From Teichococcus aestuarii (GTDB lineage Bacteria > Pseudomonadota > Alphaproteobacteria > Acetobacterales > Acetobacteraceae): a stretch of DNA of 64,000 nucleotides. The translations under genes were made by a program, and so were the position numbers. Below the pieces are notes generated by a model, which was given only the letters and a program-made list of their open reading frames with translations, was not told where the DNA came from and did not search any database. Shown here one piece after another: positions 23,657 to 32,322 of the stretch (its first letter is position 1; each line of letters begins with the position of its first letter). The DNA lies in the NCBI RefSeq assembly GCF_003116135.1, contig NZ_PDOA01000003.1, positions 310,001 through 374,000 of the forward strand, given 5' to 3'.

Positions 23657-24250
23657 TCATCCCGCGCCGGTCCGCAGCACCACCTGGCGGATCTGCCAGC
23701 CGCCCTGGCGCCAGGCGAGGTCGAGCGCCAGGCCGCCGCCGCCCTCGCGCGGCAGCAGCTCCAGCCGTGCCGCGTTCCATCCCAGCGGCCAGGCCAGCCG
23801 CACCGTCTCCGCCTGCCCCGCCACCGGGTCCCGGACGGGCGGGGCGGCGAGGCGGCGCGATTCCAGCAGCCGCGCCACCGCCGCCGGGTCCCGCGCGCCC
23901 GAGGCCAGCTCGGCCGCCAGCCCGTCCAGATAGGGGCGGGAGGCACCGCCCGCCCCGGCCTCCACCGGGCCAAGCCGCAGCACGGCGCCCTCGGCCGGCA
24001 GGGCGGCCAGCAGGCCGGCCGCATCGTGGCGGAGCATCAGCCCCGCCAGCTGCAACCCCGGCATCGCCAGCGTCAGCAGCGCCCCCGCCCCGCCAGCCAG
24101 AAGGCCGGCCCGCAGCGCGCCCCGGCCGCGCCGCCGCGCCGGCCCAGGAAGCGGCACGGCGCAGGCCTCCGGCCCGGCGGCCGGAAGAGCGCCCTGGCGG
24201 CGCGCCTCATAGGCATCCCAGGCCTCGTCCCAAGGGTCCGCACTCGGCAT
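23657..24250 (-). CDS. Hypothetical membrane-anchored protein
   Basis: A 197-residue protein: an acidic N-terminal stretch (PSADPWDEAWDAYEAR), a basic segment, one TM helix (about residues 48-70, ALRAGLLAGGAGALLTLAMPGL) and a C-terminal periplasmic domain with a repeated betaalphabeta feel (RLAWPLGWNAARLELLP, ALDLAWRQGGWQIRQVVL). The shape resembles DUF2939 proteins, but I cannot confirm that family. MPSADPW at 24250 is the likely start. It is convergent with ompW; the 176 bases upstream include an AT-richer promoter-like stretch (24335-24385). Confidence 0.6.
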   Translation of the reverse strand: MPSADPWDEAWDAYEARRQGALPAAGPEACAVPLPGPARRRGRGALRAGLLAGGAGALLTLAMPGLQLAGLMLRHDAAGLLAALPAEGAVLRLGPVEAGAGGASRPYLDGLAAELASGARDPAAVARLLESRRLAAPPVRDPVAGQAETVRLAWPLGWNAARLELLPREGGGGLALDLAWRQGGWQIRQVVLRTGAG

Positions 24251-24400
24251 GCAACACTCTCCCGCCCCCGGCCTGACACGCCGCGCCCAGAATTCCGGTC
24301 CCGCCCGGATGGCGTGCCAGCCGTCATCCGTCTCGTTTTTGAGACTAACGCGGCGCAGCTTGCACAATCGTTAAGAAAAGGAAGATGGGCCGGGGATGGG

Positions 24401-24426
24401 AGGAGGGGCCGTGCGCGCCCCCTCCT
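24401..24426 (-). terminator. Hairpin at the end of the mla operon
   Basis: Arms AGGAGGGG/CCCCTCCT (8 bp) with a 10-nt GC-rich loop, directly after the stop of the last mla gene. Confidence 0.45.
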
Positions 24427-25059
24427 TCAGGCGTAGCGCGCCAGACCCCGCTCCAGCGCGCCCAGGGCGCTGGCCAGGGCCTCGTTCATGGCCTCGGCCG
24501 CCAGCTCGGGCGGCAGCGGCCGCTGCGGCGGCAGCGGCGCCGTGCCGCGGATGGCGAGCTGGGTGAGAAGCTGCGCATCGCCGCCCGTCTCGCGCAGCAG
24601 CACCACGGAGAGCCCGGCCACCGCCTCGCCCTTCGCCAGATCGGCATGCAGCGCCGTCAGCTCGCTCTCCAGCACCAGATCGGGGCTGACGCGGCTGCCG
24701 GTGGCCACCACGCCGTTGAACAGGCCGGAGGCGGAGAGCCAGCGGCGCATCGCCTCCTCGGCAAGCTCCACCGGCGGCGCGCTCCATTCGGCGTAGAAAT
24801 CGACCGAGATGGTGCCGTCCTCCCGCAGCGTGCGCAGGCCGCGCGTGTCCTGGCCGGGAGCGGCGCGCATCAGCCGCACCTGCAGCACGCGCCCCCGCCC
24901 CCGCCGGGCCGGCGGCCCGTCGCGCCGCGGGTCGAGCGGGAAGCGCTTCGTCTCCACATAGGGCCGTTCGGGGATGACGCTGCAGGCGCCCAGGGGCAGC
25001 GAAGCCAGCGCAGGCAGGGCCAGGAGCAGCAGGCGTCGGTTCATGCGGGGGGCTCTCAT
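24427..25059 (-). CDS. ABC-transport auxiliary lipoprotein (PqiC/LptE-like, mla-associated)
   Basis: A 210-residue lipoprotein of the ABC_trans_aux type. The lipobox LPLGAC (Cys26) is followed by a PYVETKRFPLDP-like start, the RVLQVRLMRAAPG strand, DFYAEWSAPPVELAEEAMRRWLSASGLF and a C-terminal helical region. Such proteins (PqiC/YmbA-like) anchor MCE complexes to the outer membrane. Its ATG at 25059 overlaps the mlaD stop by one base (TGATG). It replaces the role MlaA/MlaC play in enteric systems; neither of those is present here. Confidence 0.85.
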   Translation of the reverse strand: MRAPRMNRRLLLLALPALASLPLGACSVIPERPYVETKRFPLDPRRDGPPARRGRGRVLQVRLMRAAPGQDTRGLRTLREDGTISVDFYAEWSAPPVELAEEAMRRWLSASGLFNGVVATGSRVSPDLVLESELTALHADLAKGEAVAGLSVVLLRETGGDAQLLTQLAIRGTAPLPPQRPLPPELAAEAMNEALASALGALERGLARYA

Positions 25060-26081
25060 CAGCGGTTGGCGGGCGGCGGCGGCGGCGCGCCGAAGATGGC
25101 CTGGCCGGGGGCGCGGCGCAGCGTCTCGGTGGTGTCGCGCAAATTGCTCACCACGGCGCGCAGGTCGCGCAGGATCGGCGCGAGGTCGGCATTGGTGTCC
25201 TGCGTGGTGTTGCGCGCCGCCCGCGCCGTCTGCTCCAGCGCGCCGATGACGGCGGGCAGCCGGGTCAGGGCGCGGCGCATCTCCTCGGTGGCGGCGCCGG
25301 TGTTGGCCAGCGCCTCGCGGATCTCGGGGCCGGCGAAGGTGGTGCGCAGGTCGGCCGCCACGCCGCGCAGCTCGGCCACCATGGCGGGCACGTCGGAGCT
25401 CTGCACCACCTGGCGCAGCAGCGCCATGGTCTGCGCCGCCTCGGCCAGAAGGTGAGCGAAGTCGCCTTCGTCCACCTGGGTGCGCAGGGTGCGGACAATG
25501 CCGCTGACATCGTCCAGCAGCTGCTCCAGCGGCGCCTGCTGGATGCGGGACAGGATGGCCTCCGCCGCGTTCTGCACCTGCGCCACGGTGGAGGGCATGG
25601 AGGGCACCACCGGGTAGTCCGGCTCCCAGGGCACCTCGCGCGGCGGGAATCGCTCGGGGCTGACGAAGTCCAGCTCGATATAGGCGACGCCGGTGATGCC
25701 CTGGCTGGAGAGCCGTGCGCGCAGCCCGCGCTCCACCGCCCGCATCGCCTGGTCCTCGGTGCGCACCGTGGCCTTGGCGGGGTCGAGCGAGAGGCGCACC
25801 AGCACGAGCTGGAAGGCCTCCAGCGCCGCGTCGCGGCTGCCCGGCGGATAGGCGGCGTTGACCAGCCCCACCTGGCTCACCTGGCCGATCTGCACGCCGC
25901 GGTAGCGCACCGGCGCGCCGACCTCGAGGCCGGTGACGCTCTCCTGCAGGTAGGTCTCGAAGACGATGCTCTGCCGGCCGAAGCCGCCGCCCGTCAGGAA
26001 CAGCAGAAAGCCGAGGCCGAGCGCCAGCCCGACCAGGATCAGGGCGCCGACGCGGACATAGAGGCTGCTGGAACTCGCCAT
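25059..26081 (-). CDS. mlaD: MlaD-like MCE-domain lipid-transport protein
   Basis: A 340-residue MCE protein. One N-terminal TM (residues 8-30) is followed by a single MCE domain (FETYLQESVTGLEVGAPVRYRGVQIGQVSQVGLV), then a long helical C-terminal part (about 150-310) that in relatives forms a periplasmic tube or needle. It is the periplasmic lipid-binding hexamer of Mla-type ABC transporters that move phospholipids between membranes. It starts 3 bases after mlaF ends. Confidence 0.92.
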   Translation of the reverse strand: MASSSSLYVRVGALILVGLALGLGFLLFLTGGGFGRQSIVFETYLQESVTGLEVGAPVRYRGVQIGQVSQVGLVNAAYPPGSRDAALEAFQLVLVRLSLDPAKATVRTEDQAMRAVERGLRARLSSQGITGVAYIELDFVSPERFPPREVPWEPDYPVVPSMPSTVAQVQNAAEAILSRIQQAPLEQLLDDVSGIVRTLRTQVDEGDFAHLLAEAAQTMALLRQVVQSSDVPAMVAELRGVAADLRTTFAGPEIREALANTGAATEEMRRALTRLPAVIGALEQTARAARNTTQDTNADLAPILRDLRAVVSNLRDTTETLRRAPGQAIFGAPPPPPANR

Positions 26082-26084
26082 GGC

Positions 26085-26849
26085 TCAGGCCGCCTCCCGG
26101 CGGAAGAAGGCGCGCACGGTGGGGTGCGTCGCGTGGTCGCGCAGCTCGCGCGGGTCGCCCTCGGCGATCATGCCCTTGGCCTGCTTGTCCAGCATGATGC
26201 AGCGGTCGCCGATGGCCAGGATGCTCTGCAATTCGTGGGTCACGACGATGAAGGTGGTCCCGAGGTCGCGCGCGAGGTCCCGGATCAGCTGATCGAGGCC
26301 GGCGGAGGTGATGGGGTCGAGCCCGGCGGAGGGTTCGTCGAGGAACAGCAGCGGCGGGTCCAGCGCCATGGCGCGGGCGATGCCGGCGCGCTTGGCCATG
26401 CCGCCCGAGATCTCGGCCGGCAGCCGGTTGGCGGCGTCCGACAGGCCGACCAGGCCGAGCTTGACGCGCGCCACCTCCTCGCGCGCCGCGCGCGGCAGGC
26501 GGGTGTGCTCCTCCAGCGGCAGCATCACGTTCTCCAGCAGGGTCATGCTGCCGAACAACGCGCCGGACTGCCACATGACGCCGAGGCGCGAGAGCAATTC
26601 GCGCCGCTCCCGCCCGCGCGCGGCATCGAGGTTCTCGCCCAGGATGCGGATCTCGCCCTCGCTCGGCCGGTAGAGGCCGATCAGCAGCTTCAGCAGGGTG
26701 GACTTGCCGCAGCCCGAGCCGCCGAGGATGACGAAGACCTCGCCCTTGCGCACGTCGAAGGTGACGTCGCGGAACAGCACGTTGGACCCGAAGGCCATGG
26801 TCAGGCCGCGCACGCCGACGACGGCGGGGGCCTCCTTCTGCTCGGCCAT
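26085..26849 (-). CDS. mlaF: MlaF-like lipid-transport ATPase
   Basis: A 254-residue ABC ATPase. Walker A GGSGCGKST, Q-loop WQSGALFGSMTLLENV, signature ISGGMAKR and Walker B LLFLDEPSAGLDP are all intact, and the switch His is in VVTHEL. The IsGGMakR form is typical for MlaF/Ttg2A. The start at 26849 avoids overlap with mlaE; ATG 26861 is also possible and would overlap it by 7 bases. Confidence 0.94.
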   Translation of the reverse strand: MAEQKEAPAVVGVRGLTMAFGSNVLFRDVTFDVRKGEVFVILGGSGCGKSTLLKLLIGLYRPSEGEIRILGENLDAARGRERRELLSRLGVMWQSGALFGSMTLLENVMLPLEEHTRLPRAAREEVARVKLGLVGLSDAANRLPAEISGGMAKRAGIARAMALDPPLLFLDEPSAGLDPITSAGLDQLIRDLARDLGTTFIVVTHELQSILAIGDRCIMLDKQAKGMIAEGDPRELRDHATHPTVRAFFRREAA

Positions 26850-26854
26850 GCCGC

Positions 26855-27952
26855 TCACCATCCCAGACGGTAGAAGAGGACGGCGAACAGCCCGTCCAGC
26901 ACCACGGTGGCGACGATGCCGCCCACCACGGCCTGGGTGGCGGCATCGCCCACCGCGCGCGGCCCGCGCCCGGCGCCGAGCCCGGCGCGGCAGCCGATGC
27001 CGGCGATGACCAGCCCGAACACGCCCGCCTTGAACAGCCCGCCCAGCAGCGAGCCCAGCGTCAGCCACTGGCTGAGCTGGTTCAGCACCAGGGCGGCGGG
27101 GAAGCCCAGCGTGCCCATCACCACGCCCATGCCGAACAGGCCGGTGAGGTTCACCACCAGCGCCAGCACCGGCATCACCAGCAGCGCCGCGACGAGGCGC
27201 GGCAGCACCAGCATGCTCACCGGATCGACGCCCATGATGCGCAGCGCGTCCACCTCCTCGTTCACCGTCATGGTGCCGAGTTCGGCGGCATAGGCCGAGC
27301 CGGTGCGGCCAGCGACGATGATGGCGGCGATCAGCGGCCCCAGCTCGCGGATCAGCGAGATGCCGACCAGCGGCGGGATGAAGATCTCGGCGCCGAACTG
27401 CCGCATCGGGATGGAGGACTGGAAGGCCAGGATGACGCCGATCAGCGTGCCGAGCAGGATCGCCAGCGGGAAGGCGCGCAGCCCCGCCTCGTCCAGGTGG
27501 CGCAGCAGGTCGGCCACGCGCAATCGGCGCGGCTGGGGCAGCACGGCCAGCCCCATCAGCACCGTCTCGCCGAGGAAGCCGGTGGAGGCGCGGAAGGCGC
27601 GCAGGCCCTCCACCCCCCAGGCGCCGACGCGGCCGACGAAGGGCAGCGGCTTCGGGCCGGCGGCCGGGCGCGGGGCCGCCAGCGCATCCTGCGCCCGCTT
27701 CAGCACGGCGGAGACAGGCGCGCTGGCGCCCTCCACCGGGGCATCGCCCGCCACGGCGGCGCCGCGCAGCACCAGGGCGGCGCCGGTGGTGTCGAGCGCC
27801 GTGACGCCGGAGAGGTCCAGCCGCCGCGCGCCCCGCGCGGCCTTCAGCAGCGGCTCCCACAGCCCGCCCACCTGCCGCGTGGTCATCGCCCCGCGCAGCC
27901 GCAGCGTGTCGTCCTGACGGTCGAAGCCCGCCTGTTCCGCCTGATCCGTCAT
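26855..27952 (-). CDS. mlaE: MlaE-like permease with N-terminal STAS-like domain
   Basis: A 365-residue permease. Residues about 15-95 form a STAS-like domain (LDLSGVTALDTTGAALVLRG), and the rest is the MlaE permease with the conserved RELGPLIAAIIVAGRTGSAYAAELGTM..EEVDAL motif. In enteric bacteria the STAS partner (MlaB) is a separate protein; here it is fused. It is the first gene of mlaE-mlaF-mlaD-pqiC-like and begins 46 bases from the broken amine oxidase gene. Confidence 0.93.
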   Translation of the reverse strand: MTDQAEQAGFDRQDDTLRLRGAMTTRQVGGLWEPLLKAARGARRLDLSGVTALDTTGAALVLRGAAVAGDAPVEGASAPVSAVLKRAQDALAAPRPAAGPKPLPFVGRVGAWGVEGLRAFRASTGFLGETVLMGLAVLPQPRRLRVADLLRHLDEAGLRAFPLAILLGTLIGVILAFQSSIPMRQFGAEIFIPPLVGISLIRELGPLIAAIIVAGRTGSAYAAELGTMTVNEEVDALRIMGVDPVSMLVLPRLVAALLVMPVLALVVNLTGLFGMGVVMGTLGFPAALVLNQLSQWLTLGSLLGGLFKAGVFGLVIAGIGCRAGLGAGRGPRAVGDAATQAVVGGIVATVVLDGLFAVLFYRLGW

Positions 27953-27998
27953 GCGGTGCAGCAGATAAGGCAGCCTGAGCGAAACTTTAAGCCTGTGT

Positions 27999-29282
27999 TC
28001 ATCTCACTGGTTCCGGAGGGACGCCGGCCAGGGCCGCCAGGGCCGCATGGGCGGCCCATTCGCCGCTCTCCCACGCGCCGCCCACCGTGGCGGCGAGGCG
28101 CGGGTGGCAGGCCTCGCCGGCGAAGCAGAGCCGCCCGCCGGCCAGCGGCGTGCCCAGGATGCGGCGGGCCGCGGCCCGGCCGGGCCGGGCATGGGAGTAG
28201 GCACCGCGCGCATAGGGATCGTTGCCCCAGTCGCTGGCCAGCACCGGGGCGCCGCGCAGCGCGGCATCGGCGCGGGGGCCGAAGGCCGCGCGCAGCTCCG
28301 CCCGGGCCAGCGCCTCCAGCGCGGCGGGGCCCTCGCGGCTGGCCTCCCAGGCGGCGGGGCCGCCGAGGAAGCCCATCAGATGGTCCTGGCCGAAGGGCCA
28401 GGCGATGAAGGTCATCGCCGCCTCATCCTCCCGCTCCACCCGCCGCTCCTACCCGGTGAAGGGGGCGAGGCCCAGCCGGTCCTCCCCCGCCGCGCGCAGG
28501 CCGATCTTGTTCAGCAGGCCGAGCGGCAGGTCGTGCGCCGCCTGCTCCGTCTCCGCCGGCAGGGGCGGGTCGAAGCGCAGCGCGCCGGCGGCGAGCAGGG
28601 CGGTGGGGAGGGTCACGATGGCGGCGCGGGCCGCAACCTGCCCGAAGGCGCCCTCTGCCACCACGCCGGCGCCGCCCCAGCGCAGCCGCTCCACCGCCGC
28701 GCCATAGGTGACGGGCAGGCCGGCGGCGAGGCCGGATAGGAAATTCCCGATGCCCTGCGGCAGCAGCCAGTTCGGCGCGTCGAGCTGGGTGTCGAGGAAG
28801 TCCCGCAGGTCCATTTCGGCCAGCGGTGCGGCGCAGATGACGGGCCCTTCCCAATGCGCCACCATGGCATCCCAGGGGCCGCCGCGCGGGGCGAAATCGG
28901 CCGCCGAGGCGCCGGGCGGCGCCTCCGGCAGGGCGGCGCGCAGGCGGGCGTGGAAGGCGGCGTAGGTGGCGTCGTAATCGGCCATCTCCGCCTCGGCGGC
29001 GGGGCGGCCGTCGATCAGGCAGAGATGGCGGCGCACCGCATCATGGTCGAAGGGCGCGGCGCCGGCGGCGAGCGGCGCCAGCGGGTTGTCCAGCGCCTGG
29101 TGCAGCCAGGTGGCGCCGAGGTCGAACGGGGCGGCCAGGGTGGTGCTGTCGGTCCAGGCGCGGCCGCCCGGGCGGTGCCGCGCCTCCAGCACCCGCACGC
29201 CGCGCCCGGCGGCGCGGATGGCGCGCGCCGCCGCCAAGCCGGCGGCGCCGGCCCCCACCACCAGGATGTCGGGATCGACCAT
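27999..29282 (-). pseudogene. Flavin amine oxidase interrupted by an in-frame TAG
   Basis: The single frame from ATG 29282 to TGA 27999 encodes a flavin monoamine oxidase of about 427 residues, interrupted at codon 278 (28449-28451, TAG). Before the stop are the FAD Rossmann motif DILVVGAGAAGLAAARAI, RPGGRAWT and DLGATWLH. After it, in the same frame, continue EAAMTFIAWPFGQDHLMGFLGG and the C-terminal FAD motif LCFAGEACHPRLAATVGGAWESGEWAA. The frame is otherwise intact and both halves look fully conserved, so the break is a single base change, a recent nonsense mutation or a sequencing error. Without the C-terminal FAD part the truncated product should be inactive. Confidence 0.85.
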
Positions 29283-29293
29283 GGCGGGCGCGC

Positions 29294-29755
29294 TCAGCCG
29301 CCGCGCATCCGCCCCCAGGCATCGCGGCCGCGGCCGAGCGAGACGGCATCCGCCACATCGTTCGGCACCACGCGCTTGCCCACGGGGAAGATGGCGGCGC
29401 CGGCCAGCTTCAGATGCGCCCAGGCCAGCGGCAGGCCGATGATGGTGACGGCCATCGCCGCCGCCAGCGTCAGGTGCGAGATGCACAGCCAGATGCCGGC
29501 CAGCAGGAACCAGATCAGGTTGGCCAGCAGCCCCAGCGGCCCGGTGCCGATGGAGGGGACGCCCGTCAGGTCCTCGCGCGAGACCAGGCTGCGGCCGAAG
29601 GGGAGGAAGGAATAGCTCGCCATCGTCACGCAGGCGCGCGCCCAGGGGATGCCGATGATGGTGATGGTCATCAGCACCGCGGCCAGCAGCCACATCGCCG
29701 CCGTGACGAAGCCGAGGGCGAAGACGTTCCACAGGATGTTCAGCAGCAGCGCCAA
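29294..29755 (-). CDS. yccF: YccF family inner-membrane protein
   Basis: A 153-residue protein with two YccF units. Each has the pattern of a TM followed by a conserved turn: MTITIIGIPWARACVTMASYSFLPFGR and MAVTIIGLPLAWAHLKLAGAAIFPVGK. About four TM helices are predicted. No ATG is in frame at the conserved start; TTG at 29755, 8 bases after GAGGGAGAG, gives MALLLNILWNVFALGF, which fits the family. The function is unknown. It ends 11 bases before the amine oxidase start on the same strand. Confidence 0.85.
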   Translation of the reverse strand: MALLLNILWNVFALGFVTAAMWLLAAVLMTITIIGIPWARACVTMASYSFLPFGRSLVSREDLTGVPSIGTGPLGLLANLIWFLLAGIWLCISHLTLAAAMAVTIIGLPLAWAHLKLAGAAIFPVGKRVVPNDVADAVSLGRGRDAWGRMRGG

Positions 29756-29920
29756 TTCACTCTCCCTCGGGTTGCTGCCACGGCAATGCCGGGCAGAGGC
29801 GCCGGGTTGCCCCACCCCCGAAGCGGGGTGACAGGCCGGGCCGGCGGCCGCACACTCCCTCTCATATGGGGCCGGGCCCCGGCAATCTCACCGGCTGGCC
29901 CTGTTGGCGAGGAGCAGGCG

Positions 29921-32218
29921 ATGACGGAACAGGATGGCGCGATGCGGCCACATGCCGCGCATTGGGGTGCCTTCCGGGCCGGCTGGCAGAACGGCGCGCT
30001 GGTGGTGGAGCCCCATCCGGCGGACCCCGACCCCTCGCCGATCTTACAAAACTTCCCGGAGGCGCTGCGCCACCGGGCGCGCATCGCGCAGCCCATGGTG
30101 CGGCGAGGCTGGCTGGAGCACGGCCCCGGCCCCAGCACGGCGCGCGGGCGGGAGGCGTTCGTCCCCGTCTCCTGGGAGAAGGCGCTGGCGCTGCTGGCGG
30201 GCGAGCTGGCGCGGGTGCGGGATTCGCACGGGCCGCAGGCGGTGTTCGGCGGCTCCTATGGCTGGGCCAGCGCCGGGCGCTTCCACCATGCGCAGAGCCA
30301 GATCCACCGGTTCCTGAACATCGCCCTCGGCGGCTATGTCCGCTCGGTCAACAGCTACAGCGCCGGCGCTTCGGCGGTGATCATCCCGCACATCCTGGGG
30401 CCGTTCGAGGCGGTCACGCGCCGCAACGTCACCTGGGAGCAGATCGTCGGGCACACCGGGCTGGTGCTCTCCTTCGGCGGCATGGCGGTGAAGAACAGCG
30501 CGGTGGCCAGCGGCGGCGTCTCCCGCCATGTCGAGCGCGGCGCCATGGCGGCGGCGGCGGCGCGCGGCACCCGCTTCGTGCTGATCGGACCGCTGAAGGA
30601 CGACCTGCCGGAGGAGGCGGGCGCCGAGTGGCTGCCCATCACCCCCGGCACCGACACGGCGCTGATGCTCGGCATGGCGCACACCCTGCTGGCCGAGGGG
30701 CTGCACGACACGGCCTTCCTCGCCACCCACTGCACCGGCTGGGACCGCTTCGCCCCCTACCTGACCGGCGCCGCCGACGGCCAGCCGAAGGACGCCGCCT
30801 GGGCTTCCGTCCACTGCGGCATCCCGGCCGGGCGCATCCGGCAACTGGCGCGGGACGCGGCCGGCACCCGCACCCTCATCTCCATGGCGCATTCCCTTCA
30901 GCGCGCCGAGCATGGCGAGCAGCCGGTGTGGATGGCCGCCGTGCTGGCAGCGATGCTGGGGCAGATCGGCCTGCCCGGCGGCGGCTACAACTACGCGCTC
31001 GGCGCCATCGCGCATTACGGCAAGCGGGCCAATGCGGTGCCGATCGCCGGCCTGCCGCAGGGCCGGAACGGCGTGCGGGACTTCATCCCCGTGGCCCGCG
31101 TCAGCGACATGCTGCTGAACCCCGGCGCGCCCTTCGACTACAACGGCCAGCGCCTGGCCTACCCCGATATCAAGCTGGTCTACTGGGCGGGCGGCAACCC
31201 CTTTCACCACCACCAGGACATCAACCGGCTGCGCCGCGCCTTCGCCCGCGTCGACACGCTGGTGGTGCATGAGAGCGCCTGGACCGCCACCGCCAGGCAC
31301 GCCGACATCGTGCTGCCCGCCACACTCTCGCTGGAGCGGGAGGACATCGCCGGCTCGCCCAACGACCCGCTGCTCGTCGCCATGCACCAACTCGCAAAGC
31401 CCTTCGGCGAGGCGCGGGACGACTACGCCATCTTCGCCGGCCTTGCGGAGCGCCTGGGCTGCGGGGACGCCTTCACCGAGGGGCGGGACGCGCGCGGCTG
31501 GCTGCGCCACCTCTACGAGACCACCCGCGCGGCGCTGGCCGAACGCGGCGAGGCGGCGCCTTCCTTTGAGGAATTCTGGCAGGACGGCGAGCTGGCCCTG
31601 CCCCAGGCGCCGGACGATGGCGGCATCCTGCGCGCCTTCCGCGAGGACCCCGCGGCGAACCCGCTGCCCACGCCGAGTGGCCGCATCGAGATCTTCTCGG
31701 AGACCATCGCCGGCTTCGGCTACGATGACTGCCCCGGCCACCCCGCCTGGCTGGCGCCGACTGACACCCCCGCCCCCGGCGCGCCGCTCTGGCTCGTGGC
31801 CAACCAGCCCGCCACCCGGCTGCACAGCCAGCTCGATTTCGGCGGCACCAGCGCCGCCTCCAAGCGGCGCGGGCGGGAGGTGGTGCGCCTCCACCCCCAG
31901 GACGCCGCGGCACGCGGCATCGCCGAGGGCGACATCGTGCGGCTGCACAACGCCCGTGGCGCCTGCCTGGCCGCGGCGGCGCTGAGCGAGGCGGTGATGC
32001 CCGGCGTGGTGCAGCTCGCCACCGGCGCCTGGTACGACCCCGAGGACCCGAACGATGAGAACCCGCTCTGCGTGCACGGCAACCCGAACGTGCTGACGCG
32101 GGACATGGGCACCTCGCGCCTCGCCCAGGGCTGCACCGGGCAGCTCACCGCGCTGGAGGTGGAGAAGTTCACCGGCAACCTGCCGCCCGTGCGCGCCTGG
32201 GACCCGCCGGCCGGCTGA
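29921..32218 (+). CDS. Molybdopterin oxidoreductase of the BisC/TorA/DMSO-reductase type
   Basis: A 765-residue enzyme of the DMSO-reductase family binding bis-MGD. There is no N-terminal Fe-S cysteine cluster, which places it with TorA, DorA and BisC. The molybdenum ligand is Ser147 in NSYSAGA, and a GGSYGWASAGRFHHAQSQ block precedes it. There is no Tat signal, so it should be cytoplasmic like biotin sulfoxide reductase BisC rather than a periplasmic respiratory reductase. Likely substrates are biotin or methionine sulfoxide. GAGGAG lies 8 bases upstream of the ATG. No dedicated chaperone or cytochrome is adjacent. Confidence 0.9.
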   Translation: MTEQDGAMRPHAAHWGAFRAGWQNGALVVEPHPADPDPSPILQNFPEALRHRARIAQPMVRRGWLEHGPGPSTARGREAFVPVSWEKALALLAGELARVRDSHGPQAVFGGSYGWASAGRFHHAQSQIHRFLNIALGGYVRSVNSYSAGASAVIIPHILGPFEAVTRRNVTWEQIVGHTGLVLSFGGMAVKNSAVASGGVSRHVERGAMAAAAARGTRFVLIGPLKDDLPEEAGAEWLPITPGTDTALMLGMAHTLLAEGLHDTAFLATHCTGWDRFAPYLTGAADGQPKDAAWASVHCGIPAGRIRQLARDAAGTRTLISMAHSLQRAEHGEQPVWMAAVLAAMLGQIGLPGGGYNYALGAIAHYGKRANAVPIAGLPQGRNGVRDFIPVARVSDMLLNPGAPFDYNGQRLAYPDIKLVYWAGGNPFHHHQDINRLRRAFARVDTLVVHESAWTATARHADIVLPATLSLEREDIAGSPNDPLLVAMHQLAKPFGEARDDYAIFAGLAERLGCGDAFTEGRDARGWLRHLYETTRAALAERGEAAPSFEEFWQDGELALPQAPDDGGILRAFREDPAANPLPTPSGRIEIFSETIAGFGYDDCPGHPAWLAPTDTPAPGAPLWLVANQPATRLHSQLDFGGTSAASKRRGREVVRLHPQDAAARGIAEGDIVRLHNARGACLAAAALSEAVMPGVVQLATGAWYDPEDPNDENPLCVHGNPNVLTRDMGTSRLAQGCTGQLTALEVEKFTGNLPPVRAWDPPAG

Positions 32219-32228
32219 GCGGCGGCGG

Positions 32229-32244
32229 CGGGGCCGGCGCCCCG
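32229..32244 (+). terminator. Hairpin after the molybdoenzyme gene
   Basis: Arms CGGGGC/GCCCCG with a 4-nt loop, 10 bases after the stop and followed by CCCCTT. It is weak but well placed. Confidence 0.35.
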
Positions 32245-32294
32245 CCCCTTCGCGGCAGGCCGATTTCCTGTTTCCCGGAGCGTCCGGATCATAT

Positions 32295-32310
32295 AGTTTC
32301 CTAGGAAACT
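32295..32310. promoter_or_regulatory. Perfect 16-bp palindromic operator at the marR promoter
   Basis: AGTTTCCTAGGAAACT is a perfect inverted repeat in an otherwise GC-rich region. It overlaps a -10-like TATAGT (32292-32297) and ends 12 bases before the start codon of the MarR regulator. The size and symmetry are typical for a MarR dimer site, so autorepression is the simplest reading. Confidence 0.65.
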
Positions 32311-32322
32311 CAACATGACCTC

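Noticed and set aside
28449-28451. UAG in the amine oxidase as a pyrrolysine codon
   Set aside because: Pyrrolysine is known mainly in methylamine methyltransferases; there is no pylT/pylS in the window, and a nonsense mutation or sequence error is far simpler.
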